This document shows, piece after piece, positions 57,425 to 64,000 of a stretch of 64,000 bases of DNA. Location: the NCBI GenBank assembly GCA_902625125.1, contig CACOAB010000001.1:57423-121422 (forward strand). Direction: 5' to 3'. The notes under the pieces were generated by a model. That model searched no databases. It was not told where the DNA came from and was given only the letters and a program-made list of their open reading frames with translations. The translations under genes were made by a program, and so were the position numbers. Numbering within the stretch: the first letter of the stretch is position 1; every line of letters begins with the position of its first letter. The DNA is from an uncultured Pelagibacteraceae bacterium. GTDB lineage: Bacteria; Pseudomonadota; Alphaproteobacteria; Pelagibacterales; Pelagibacteraceae.

Positions 57425-58485
57425 TATTTAAACCCGGCAAAGTTATCGTTATTAAACTTATAGGCCAAAATCACTTTGAATAATTCTCCCATATATCTGG
57501 GACTTAAAAGCCTTTGTATTCTTAAATATAGGTCTGATTGTTCAGTAAATTTCATTTTTTTTGCTACTATCTTAGCTCGTTCTAAAATACCCATATTTTC
57601 TAGAAACTCTTTTTGGGAAATTAAATCTTTGGTTTTAAGATTATTTTTTAAAAAAAATTCTTGAAGAAGCTTAAAGTTTACGTGCGCAGTAATATCTGCC
57701 GCTCCAAGGTTACTAAAAAGATTATTTTTCTTATGTTTCATTACCGACTGTAAAGTATTTTGATTATTAGGTTTAAAATAACCATAATCAATTAATAAGA
57801 TACACCCATTTAGCTTAGAAATTTTATTAGTTATTTTCTTAAGTTCTTTTAGGCCTAATTTTGGAAATTCAATGAATTTTAATTTTTTTAATACTTGGTA
57901 TGATTTAATGATCTTACTATCAGAGACAGAGGCTTTTTTAAATATTTGTTTAACTTTATAATTTTTGTCTAGAATGTAATTTTTTTCAAATAAAGAATTT
58001 TTTATCTTTTTAAATTGCTTGATTGGTATTGCATCAAAAAACTCGTTCCCAAAGAATATCACAGGTCCTTTTTTAATTTCATTAAAATTATTTATCCATT
58101 TTATATTATTCTTGATTTTTTTTTTCTGTATTTTTCTTAAGTACTTGCTCTCCTCATATAAATAGAGTTTTTTTATTATATTAAATTCCGGAAATTTTTT
58201 AAAAGATTGGAGTAAAGTATCTGACAAACTTCCATCACCAGGCCCAAGCTCTACAATATTGAAATTTTTTGGTTTCCCAAATGACTCCCAACAAGCAACA
58301 ATCCAAATAGCTATTATTTCAGAAAATAAATTTGAAATTCTTGGCGAAGTAATGAAATCACCTTTTTCCCCAAAAGGGAATCGTGAAGCGTAATAGCCAA
58401 ACTTTTTGTCATACAGAACATTTTTAAAAAATTTATCAATTGGAAGAACTTTTGAATTCTTAAAAAATATTTTATTTATTTTCAT
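57424..58485 (-). CDS. SAM-dependent methyltransferase, MidA/NDUFAF7 family
   Basis: A 353-residue protein of the DUF185 family. Its mitochondrial relative NDUFAF7 methylates an arginine of a complex I subunit. The block GEKGDFITSPRISNLFSEIIAIW is typical, NIVELGPGDGSLSDTLL is the SAM loop, and FFGNEFFDAIPIKQF follows. LLIDYGYFKPNNQNTLQSVMKHK is the family's second block. It overlaps lgt by 14 bases and pgeF by 1. The substrate in bacteria is not proven. Confidence 0.9.
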   Translation of the reverse strand: MKINKIFFKNSKVLPIDKFFKNVLYDKKFGYYASRFPFGEKGDFITSPRISNLFSEIIAIWIVACWESFGKPKNFNIVELGPGDGSLSDTLLQSFKKFPEFNIIKKLYLYEESKYLRKIQKKKIKNNIKWINNFNEIKKGPVIFFGNEFFDAIPIKQFKKIKNSLFEKNYILDKNYKVKQIFKKASVSDSKIIKSYQVLKKLKFIEFPKLGLKELKKITNKISKLNGCILLIDYGYFKPNNQNTLQSVMKHKKNNLFSNLGAADITAHVNFKLLQEFFLKNNLKTKDLISQKEFLENMGILERAKIVAKKMKFTEQSDLYLRIQRLLSPRYMGELFKVILAYKFNNDNFAGFK

Positions 58486-59266
58486 TTTTCTGTAAAATAA
58501 CTAACAATAAAAATCCACATAAAATCATAATAGAACTTAAAAAAGTTCCCATACTAAATAAATTAAGCAAGTAACCTATTTGAGCGTCAGGTTCTCTAAA
58601 AAATTCTGAAATAATTCTAAAAACCCCATAACAAATTAAAAATAAACATGAGCAAGTTCCAATTTTATATTTTGTCTTAAAAACTATTATGTTTAATATC
58701 AAAAATAAAATTAAACCTTCAAGTGCGGCTTCATATAATTGAGAAGGGTGTCTTGGAAGCATATCTACAGCTGGGAAAATTACACTCCAAGTTACATTAG
58801 TAGCTTTTCCAATCAATTCTCCATTAATGAAGTTGGCTATTCGGCCTAAAAATATACCGATTGGAGAAACGCAAGCTATTATGTCTAATATAAAGAAAGT
58901 AGAGACACCTTTAGTTTTAGAAAATAAATATGTTCCAAAAATTATTCCAATTAGAGCACCATGAAAAGACATTCCACCCTCCCAAATTTTTAAAATATCT
59001 ATTGGATTAGAAATATAATAGCCTAAGTTATAAAAAATTATATAGCCAACTCTTCCGCCGATTATTAAAGAGATGATTATATAGGTAATTAAGTCATCGA
59101 AATCTCTAACATTAAATTTTAAACTGTTATCTCTTAAAATATGGATGATAATTTTTTTTCCAAACCACCATCCAATAATAATTCCAAAAACGTAGGCTAA
59201 CGAATACCATCTTATTGCTATGAACCCAAAATCAATTAAAACAGGGTCTAAATTGTGGGAGTACAT
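58472..59266 (-). CDS. lgt: Prolipoprotein diacylglyceryl transferase
   Basis: Membrane enzyme that adds diacylglycerol to the lipobox Cys of prolipoproteins, the step before LspA. It has 264 residues and about seven helices. The start DPVLIDFGFIAIRWYSLAYVFG, the GGRVGYIIFYN segment, GGMSFHGALIG, and the signature FLGRIANFINGELIGK are all clear. RHPSQLYEAALEG follows. It starts the minus-strand trio and is divergent from ubiK. Confidence 0.97.
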   Translation of the reverse strand: MYSHNLDPVLIDFGFIAIRWYSLAYVFGIIIGWWFGKKIIIHILRDNSLKFNVRDFDDLITYIIISLIIGGRVGYIIFYNLGYYISNPIDILKIWEGGMSFHGALIGIIFGTYLFSKTKGVSTFFILDIIACVSPIGIFLGRIANFINGELIGKATNVTWSVIFPAVDMLPRHPSQLYEAALEGLILFLILNIIVFKTKYKIGTCSCLFLICYGVFRIISEFFREPDAQIGYLLNLFSMGTFLSSIMILCGFLLLVILQKNENK

Positions 59267-59283
59267 AATTTATTATATCATAT

Positions 59284-59312
59284 TTGAAATTAAGATGTTC
59301 ATCAAATAAGAT
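59284..59312 (+). promoter_or_regulatory. Sigma-70 type promoter for ubiK
   Basis: TTGAAA (59284-59289), 17 bases, then TAAGAT (59307-59312). The -10 box ends five bases before the ATG at 59318, so the transcript should start at or very near the start codon. It lies in the 51-base gap between the divergent lgt and ubiK genes. Confidence 0.45.
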
Positions 59313-59317
59313 AAGAT

Positions 59318-59563
59318 ATGAGTAATTCAGAAAAAATTTTAAAATCGTTATCAAGTTTAATTGAAAATGGTATTTTGACTTCTAAGGATTTAAAGAAAGA
59401 AATATCTACTGATATTAAATTTGGAAAAGACAAATTAATTAGCAAATTAGAGCTAGTTTCAAGAGAAGAGTTTGAGGTGCTTAAAAAAATTGTTCAAAAG
59501 CAAGATGCAACTATAAAAAAATTATTAAAAAACAAAAGAACTAAAAAGGTAAAAAAATCTTAA
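59318..59563 (+). CDS. ubiK: Ubiquinone biosynthesis accessory factor UbiK (BMFP family)
   Basis: An 81-residue helical protein of the YqiC/BMFP family. In E. coli, UbiK helps the soluble ubiquinone-synthesis complex under oxygen. The first half is amphipathic (SLIENGILTSKDLKKEIS), and the family's final coiled coil is VSREEFEVLKKIVQKQDATIKKL. The C-terminus is highly basic. The last 23 bases overlap the convergent kinase gene. Confidence 0.85.
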   Translation: MSNSEKILKSLSSLIENGILTSKDLKKEISTDIKFGKDKLISKLELVSREEFEVLKKIVQKQDATIKKLLKNKRTKKVKKS

Positions 59564-60857
59564 CTTTTAGCCCATTATATTTGCTTTTACTTAATTGAAT
59601 ATTCCCGCCATGAGAATTGACAATGTCTTCTACAATTGCCAAACCTAGTCCTACACCTGATTGGTTTAAGCTTCTACTTTTATCCAATCTAAAAAAAGGT
59701 TTGAAAACATTTTTATATTGTTCTTCAGGAATGCCAGGTCCATCATCTTCAATTATTATGATGGCTCTATTATTGCCTTTTTGAGTATTAATTTCTACTT
59801 TGTTTCCATAAATCAGTCCATTCTGTATTATATTTTCAAAAGATCTTTTCAAAGCAGTTGGTCTACCAGTTAATAAAATTTCTAAATTATTGTCATTAAA
59901 TATTATATTACCTGAGTTCTCTTTTTTAATTGTAGTAAATAAATTGTTTAAATTTACTGTAGTAGTATTTTCTTGTGATTGTGTTTTAGCAAATTGCAAA
60001 TAGTCATTTAACATTTTCTCCATCTCATCAATATCTTTAGACATTTTTGAAGATATTTCTTTCTGCTCCAATAGTGCAAGTTGTAATTTTAAGCGCGTTA
60101 AAGGGGTCCTTAAATCGTGACTAATCCCTGACAGCATTTCAGCCCTTTGATTAAGATGGCGATTAATCCTTTTTGCCATTCGATCGAATTCAAAAGCGGC
60201 TTTCCTGATTTCTTGTGAACCTGATGCCCTAAAATCATTAACATAATCTCCTTTACCAAATCTTTCAGCAGCTTTTGCTAATTTGACAAGTGGTTTAGTT
60301 TGATTTTTTAAAAATATTAAAGCTATTATAATTAAGACTAAAGAGGGAAGGGTTGTCCATAATAAAAAGAGTCTAACAGACGAGGCTGACACCATCTCTT
60401 TTGGCACTAAAAATTCTATTACATCACTTCCTGATCTAATTTTTATTTCTACCGCATTCTTAAACTTAGAAGTGTTAAACCAATAATTTTTGTTCCCAAA
60501 AACTGATTTAAGTTCTCTTCGCAAAGATCTATCCATAGGGCTAAATCTTCTTTCACCGCTATTATCAGGAAATATTTCCTGATTAATTCCAATTTCAAAA
60601 TTAAAATTATTCTTATAACTATCGGTGAAAAAATCTAAATTTTTTTTATCATTTTGATAGACCTCTTCAATTGTTTTTAATTGTGCTACAAGTGATCGAG
60701 TTATATTCTTATTTACCTTTATCCATACGCTATCATAAAATACGATTGTAATAATTATTTGTAAAATAATTGTTGGCGCAGCTACTATAATTAATGCTCG
60801 ATAAAACAATCTTTTTGGGAGAATGTACTTTATAAATTTATTCAATCCAGAGAACAT
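59541..60857 (-). CDS. Sensor histidine kinase, EnvZ type
   Basis: Inner-membrane kinase of 438 residues. A first helix (ALIIVAAPTIILQIIITIVF) and a second near residue 170 flank a periplasmic sensor region of about 130 residues. A HAMP linker follows. The phosphorylated His is in GISHDLRTPLTRLKLQ, the N-box is RSFENIIQNGLIYG, and the ATP-lid glycines are in EDDGPGIPEE and GVGLGLAIV. It overlaps the response regulator gene by 20 bases, so the two form a two-component pair. The signal is unknown. Confidence 0.93.
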   Translation of the reverse strand: MFSGLNKFIKYILPKRLFYRALIIVAAPTIILQIIITIVFYDSVWIKVNKNITRSLVAQLKTIEEVYQNDKKNLDFFTDSYKNNFNFEIGINQEIFPDNSGERRFSPMDRSLRRELKSVFGNKNYWFNTSKFKNAVEIKIRSGSDVIEFLVPKEMVSASSVRLFLLWTTLPSLVLIIIALIFLKNQTKPLVKLAKAAERFGKGDYVNDFRASGSQEIRKAAFEFDRMAKRINRHLNQRAEMLSGISHDLRTPLTRLKLQLALLEQKEISSKMSKDIDEMEKMLNDYLQFAKTQSQENTTTVNLNNLFTTIKKENSGNIIFNDNNLEILLTGRPTALKRSFENIIQNGLIYGNKVEINTQKGNNRAIIIIEDDGPGIPEEQYKNVFKPFFRLDKSRSLNQSGVGLGLAIVEDIVNSHGGNIQLSKSKYNGLKVKIFLPF

Positions 60858-61512
60858 AGCCAGAGCCCCTTATAGTTTGAAGGTATTTAGGATTTTTTGG
60901 ATCAACCTCTAATTTTTGTCTCAGTCTAGTAATCATCACATCAATTGACCTTTCTTGATTAATACCTGAAATTTTACCGATTTCTTCCCTAGAATATGTG
61001 GTTCCAGGATTTATGAGCATTTCTATTAAAACCTTTTTCTCAGAAACGTTAATTTTTTTAAACTTGTTGTTAAGGTTAATCGTCATTTTATTTAAATCAA
61101 TTTCTGCACCTCCAACAATATGTTTAGATTTTAAATCAATTTTACTTTTTTTATCAATTATATTTTTAATTCTTAACAAGAGCTCCTTTGGCTCAAAAGG
61201 TTTACCTAAGTAATCATCAGCACCAAGCTCTAATCCCTTAATTCTATTTTCAACTTCCCCTTTTGCGGTAAGAAGTATTATGGGTACTTTTATATTTTTT
61301 TTTATTTCTTTTGTTAATTCGTATCCATTTTGACCGGGCATCATTACATCTAAGATAATGATGTCAAATTTGAGAACATGCAATCTCTTTTTGGCCTGAT
61401 CTGCGTTCTCAGCTGTTGAAACTATATAATTATTTTCTGATAGATAATCTTTTAAGAGATTACGTATTCTATCGTCATCATCAACTATTAAAATATGATT
61501 TTTATTTTCCAT
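60838..61512 (-). CDS. OmpR/PetR-like response regulator
   Basis: A 224-residue DNA-binding regulator. The receiver domain has DDDDRIRN, the phospho-acceptor Asp in IIILDVMMPGQNG, Thr in LLTAKGE and Lys in LGKPFEPKEL. The C-terminal OmpR-type winged helix has RSIDVMITRLRQKLE and ends TIRGSGYVLWIE. I start at the ATG at 61512, next to a second one at 61515. A MarR gene lies directly upstream with an overlap. This marR-ompR-envZ order recalls petP-petR of Rhodobacter. Confidence 0.93.
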   Translation of the reverse strand: MENKNHILIVDDDDRIRNLLKDYLSENNYIVSTAENADQAKKRLHVLKFDIIILDVMMPGQNGYELTKEIKKNIKVPIILLTAKGEVENRIKGLELGADDYLGKPFEPKELLLRIKNIIDKKSKIDLKSKHIVGGAEIDLNKMTINLNNKFKKINVSEKKVLIEMLINPGTTYSREEIGKISGINQERSIDVMITRLRQKLEVDPKNPKYLQTIRGSGYVLWIE

Positions 61513-61942
61513 CAATTATTTTTTTTAAAACATCTTTGAATTTAATTACTGAGTCAGAATTAGAATTTTTAAGAGCATTAAATATCCTTTTTTTTTGCGC
61601 ATTATAGACAGAATCAAAAAATATCTTACCATCTCTATCTAAAAATAAATTTTTTTTTCTTGTATCAGTCTCATCTTGAATTTGTTTGATCATCTTTGCC
61701 TTTATTAAATCTCTTAAAACTCGATTTAAGCTTTGCTTTGTGACTTTTAATTTAAAAATTAATTCTCCTAAATTGATACCAGGATTTCTCTCTATCAGAT
61801 TTAACGCCCTAAGGTGAGCAGGACCAAAATATTTTTTTGATAAAACTTCTTTTGGATCTGAAAATGTTTCTCTGTAAGCATAATAGAGTAGTTGAATAAA
61901 CTCTTTTATTTGTTCATCTTTTAGATATAGTAAATCTTTCAT
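61502..61942 (-). CDS. MarR family transcriptional regulator (PetP-like)
   Basis: A 146-residue winged-helix protein. The DNA-binding part is RALNLIERNPGINLGELIFKLKVTKQSLNRVLRDLI, given here as its two helices GINLGELIFKL and VTKQSLNRVLRDL, with the wing DETDTRKKNLFLDRDG. It is the first gene of the marR-response regulator-kinase operon (overlap about 14 bases). A palindrome just upstream (61954-61974) may be its own operator. In Rhodobacter the related PetP acts with PetR on the bc1 genes; that role here is inference. Confidence 0.9.
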   Translation of the reverse strand: MKDLLYLKDEQIKEFIQLLYYAYRETFSDPKEVLSKKYFGPAHLRALNLIERNPGINLGELIFKLKVTKQSLNRVLRDLIKAKMIKQIQDETDTRKKNLFLDRDGKIFFDSVYNAQKKRIFNALKNSNSDSVIKFKDVLKKIIDGK

Positions 61943-61953
61943 ATTGGTAAGTT

Positions 61954-61974
61954 ATATTGACTTATAGTCCATAT
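61954..61974. promoter_or_regulatory. Palindromic candidate operator between marR and ilvE
   Basis: Arms ATATTGACT and AGTCCATAT flank the central TAT. Eight of nine base pairs match in the inverted repeat. It starts 12 bases upstream of the marR ATG and overlaps the -35 box of the ilvE promoter. Its size and symmetry suit a MarR dimer. Direct evidence of binding is lacking. Confidence 0.4.
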
Positions 61975-61985
61975 GAATATACTTT
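61957..61985 (+). promoter_or_regulatory. Sigma-70 type promoter for ilvE
   Basis: TTGACT (61957-61962), 17 bases, then TACTTT (61980-61985), giving a leader of roughly 27 bases before the ATG. A TATACT at 61978-61983 is a closer -10 match but with only 15 bases of spacing. The -35 box lies within the palindrome described at 61954-61974. Confidence 0.45.
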
Positions 61986-62018
61986 TTAATAATAAAAAAA
62001 TCTATATATTTACAATTA

Positions 62019-62906
62019 ATGGAAAGCATACCTTACGACAAACGGTCTGGCAAAATTTGGTTTAATGGGAAAACCGTTGATTGGGCAGACGCTAATATCC
62101 ACATACTGAACCACGGATTACACTATGCAAGTTGCGTATTTGAGGGAGAGAGAGTTTATGATGGTGAAATTTTTAAACTAGAGGAACATACTGAAAGACT
62201 TTTTTACTCCGCTAAAAGAATGGGAATTAATGTTCCTTACACACAATTAGAAATTAATGAGGCTTGTAAAAACATTATTAACATTCAAAAAGTTCAAAAT
62301 GGATATGTAAGACCTCTAATTTGGCGCGGAAGTGAGATGATGGCAATCTCTGCACAAAAAAACAAAATTCACGTAGCTGTTGCCACATGGGAATGGGGAT
62401 CATATTTCGATCCAAAATTAAAATTAAACGGTATTAAGCTGAATATTTCTAATTGGAGAAGACCTGCTCCAAATACTATTCCTTGGGATACCAAAGCAGC
62501 AGGTTTATACATGATATGCACTTTATCAAAGCATGAAGCTGAAGCTAAAGGTTTTACAGACTCTTTAATGCTAGATCATGAGGGAAATATAGCAGAGGCT
62601 ACAGGAGCTAATATTTTTTTTAAAAATAAATTAGGAGAATTACATACGCCTATTCCTGACTCATTTTTAGATGGAATTACCAGAAGAGAAGTAATTAAGA
62701 TTGCTAAATCTAAGGGAATTAAAGTAATTGAAAGAAAAATCAAGCCTGACGAAATGAAAAATTTTGAAGGATGTTTTTTAACTGGTACGGCAGCCGAGGT
62801 TACGCCAGTATCTCAAATAGCTGAGTATAATTTTAAAGTATGTAATGTGATTACTGATCTTAACGAATCCTACCAAAATTTAGTAAGAAAAAAAACAGCA
62901 GCTTAA
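62019..62906 (+). CDS. ilvE: Branched-chain amino acid aminotransferase
   Basis: Fold-type IV PLP aminotransferase of 295 residues for the last step of Leu, Ile and Val synthesis. The start KIWFNGKTVDWADANIHILNHGLHYASCVFEGERVYDG is typical; the arginine in YVRPLIWRG binds substrate. The PLP lysine is in PWDTKAAGLYMI and the phosphate loop in EATGANIFFKNK. FLTGTAAEVTPV completes the site. It is divergent from the marR operon and its last TTAA overlaps the pgsA stop. Confidence 0.96.
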   Translation: MESIPYDKRSGKIWFNGKTVDWADANIHILNHGLHYASCVFEGERVYDGEIFKLEEHTERLFYSAKRMGINVPYTQLEINEACKNIINIQKVQNGYVRPLIWRGSEMMAISAQKNKIHVAVATWEWGSYFDPKLKLNGIKLNISNWRRPAPNTIPWDTKAAGLYMICTLSKHEAEAKGFTDSLMLDHEGNIAEATGANIFFKNKLGELHTPIPDSFLDGITRREVIKIAKSKGIKVIERKIKPDEMKNFEGCFLTGTAAEVTPVSQIAEYNFKVCNVITDLNESYQNLVRKKTAA

Positions 62907-63487
62907 TCTTTATTATCCTCGTTAATGGCATGATCTATGCCCTTTCTCAAATAATCATAACCAGTGTACAGGGTTAAAAAAGCTGAGAGCCATAAAAGAA
63001 TAATACCTATAGTTTGAGCATTATAATCTTGAAAATTAATTATCTTATTACCACTTTCACCAGTCAAAAGTATTGCTATTGAAACCATTTGAATGAAGGT
63101 TTTAAGCTTCGATAAACTTGTGACCTCCATAGTAATTTGTCCTTTTGCCAAAAATTCTCTCAAACCTGAAATTAAAATTTCTCTCGTAAGGATAATGATT
63201 GCTGCAATAACTTCATAATTTTTTATTGTTCCATTCATAACAAGAAGAATTAATGCTGCCGCAACTAGTATTTTGTCAGCAATAGGATCCAACAACTCAC
63301 CTAGCTTGGACTCCTCTTTAAACATTCTTGCCAATAATCCATCTAAATAATCTGTAAAACTGGCAATTGCGAATAAAAAAAATGGAATTAAATCACCAAA
63401 AAAACCTGGGATAAAAAAGGTAAGTACGAAAATAGGCACAATAATAATACGACCTATTGTAAGAATATTTGGTATTTTTAATTTCAT
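62903..63487 (-). CDS. pgsA: CDP-diacylglycerol-glycerol-3-phosphate phosphatidyltransferase
   Basis: Membrane enzyme that makes phosphatidylglycerol phosphate. It has 194 residues and about five helices. It starts NIPNILTIGRIIIVPIF-like (KIPNILTIGRII). The CDP-alcohol phosphotransferase motif DG-x2-AR-x8-G-x3-D-x3-D is visible in DYLDGLLARMF and LGELLDPIADKI. It abuts the uvrC stop with no gap, a uvrC-pgsA order common in proteobacteria. Confidence 0.96.
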   Translation of the reverse strand: MKLKIPNILTIGRIIIVPIFVLTFFIPGFFGDLIPFFLFAIASFTDYLDGLLARMFKEESKLGELLDPIADKILVAAALILLVMNGTIKNYEVIAAIIILTREILISGLREFLAKGQITMEVTSLSKLKTFIQMVSIAILLTGESGNKIINFQDYNAQTIGIILLWLSAFLTLYTGYDYLRKGIDHAINEDNKD

Positions 63488-64000
63488 TTATTCGTGAAAA
63501 TAATCATATATTTTCTTTGCGATATTGTCCTCTATTCCTTCTACAGATTTTAAGTCATCAAAACTTGCAGACTCTACGGCTCTGGCTGAACCAAAATGAT
63601 TTAGCAAAGCTCTTTTTCTTTGTTTTCCGATACCTTCAATTTGATCAAGCAGTGATTTACTAAGATTTTTCTTCCTTTTCGCCCTGTGAGTACTTATTGC
63701 AAATCTGTGAGCTTCATCCCTTAATCTTTGAATAAAAAATAACAAAGGGTTATTTTTTTCTAAGATATACTCTTTATCTTTGTGATAAATCTTTTCTTCT
63801 CCAGCATTTCTTCTCTTACCTTTAGCTACTGCTAAGATAGGCAAGTCATGTAAACCTAGTTCATTCAATACATCTCTCCCTACAGAGTATTGTCCTTTAC
63901 CACCATCTAGCATTATTAAATCTGGCAAAGATAATGAGCCAGATTTTTCTTTTATAGCTTTAGAAAACCTTCTAAATAAAACTTCTTTCATCATACCATA
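63488..64000 (-). CDS. uvrC: Excinuclease ABC subunit C, C-terminal part (gene cut by window edge)
   Basis: The visible 170 or so residues are the C-terminal end of UvrC, the nucleotide-excision repair nuclease. The RNase H-like 5'-incision domain is seen in [17 protein letters not shown] and [13 protein letters not shown]. The final tandem helix-hairpin-helix domain is [20 protein letters not shown] and [17 protein letters not shown]. The frame stays open to the window end, so the start lies beyond base 64000. Confidence 0.95.
   Translation of the reverse strand, partial: YGMMKEVLFRRFSKAIKEKSGSLSLPDLIMLDGGKGQYSVGRDVLNELGLHDLPILAVAKGKRRNAGEEKIYHKDKEYILEKNNPLLFFIQRLRDEAHRFAISTHRAKRKKNLSKSLLDQIEGIGKQRKRALLNHFGSARAVESASFDDLKSVEGIEDNIAKKIYDYFHE

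Overview
The window is one compact, AT-rich, almost gap-free stretch of an alphaproteobacterial chromosome, most likely SAR11 (Pelagibacterales). The basis for this is the base composition, genes that overlap or lie a few bases apart, and a gene set typical of the group: CcrM, BamF, CoxF, a MarR/OmpR/EnvZ-type regulator group, separate F0 genes with a b' subunit, and a crtI-crtB-crtY-blh retinal pathway. There are no insertion sequences, phage genes, CRISPR arrays or long repeats, and no gap between genes longer than about 135 bases. The placement is inferred from recognised families, not from a database search.

Layout. 1-2093: groES-groEL on the minus strand with a heat-shock-type promoter. 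2163-8622: plus-strand run HAD phosphatase, ribF, ileS, lspA, BamF-like lipoprotein, pgi. 8615-16322: minus strand purD-rsmD, then the lipid A/Kdo block ubiA-msbA-waaA-lpxK-lpxL, with small DUF2093 between. 16376-19823: DUF2721 and a small redox cluster (HAD dehalogenase, dual CDGSH protein, pirin, quinone oxidoreductase, DUF1289). 19841-27933: rsmE, then the aa3 cytochrome oxidase operon coxB-coxA-ctaB-coxF-ctaG-coxC-surf1, then thrC and a peroxiredoxin. 27926-40407: an uninterrupted minus-strand run dciA, dsbA-like, smc, atpI-B-E-F'-F, crtI-B-Y, blh, ispH, thrB, rnhA. 40402-44958: mutY, FAD monooxygenase, then ccrM, rnhB and an unusual uracil-DNA glycosylase. 44964-48872: TPR protein, ispE, tRNA-Gln, cca. 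48869-53269: greA, hemF, trmL, and the bc1 operon petABC, whose petA is frameshifted twice. 53246-59266: ychF, pth, rplY, prs and pgeF, midA-like, lgt. 59318-64000: ubiK, a histidine kinase/response regulator/MarR group, ilvE, pgsA and the 3' part of uvrC.

How the genes work together. The window carries most of a respiratory chain (bc1 complex, aa3 oxidase with assembly factors) and the F0 half of ATP synthase. The retinal pathway follows directly behind the F0 genes; retinal is the chromophore of proteorhodopsin, a light-driven proton pump. IspE and IspH supply isoprenoid precursors for the carotenoid and quinone branches, and UbiA, UbiK and possibly the FAD monooxygenase belong to ubiquinone synthesis.

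Most genes are ordinary housekeeping genes. The points most worth a second look are four GANTC sites in the short region ahead of ccrM, an SMC protein with no recognisable hinge, the F0-to-retinal gene arrangement, promoters whose -10 box lies only about six bases from the start codon, stop codons shared between convergent genes, a palindrome between marR and ilvE, and the two single-base homopolymer insertions in petA. I did not find a clearly new multi-gene system.
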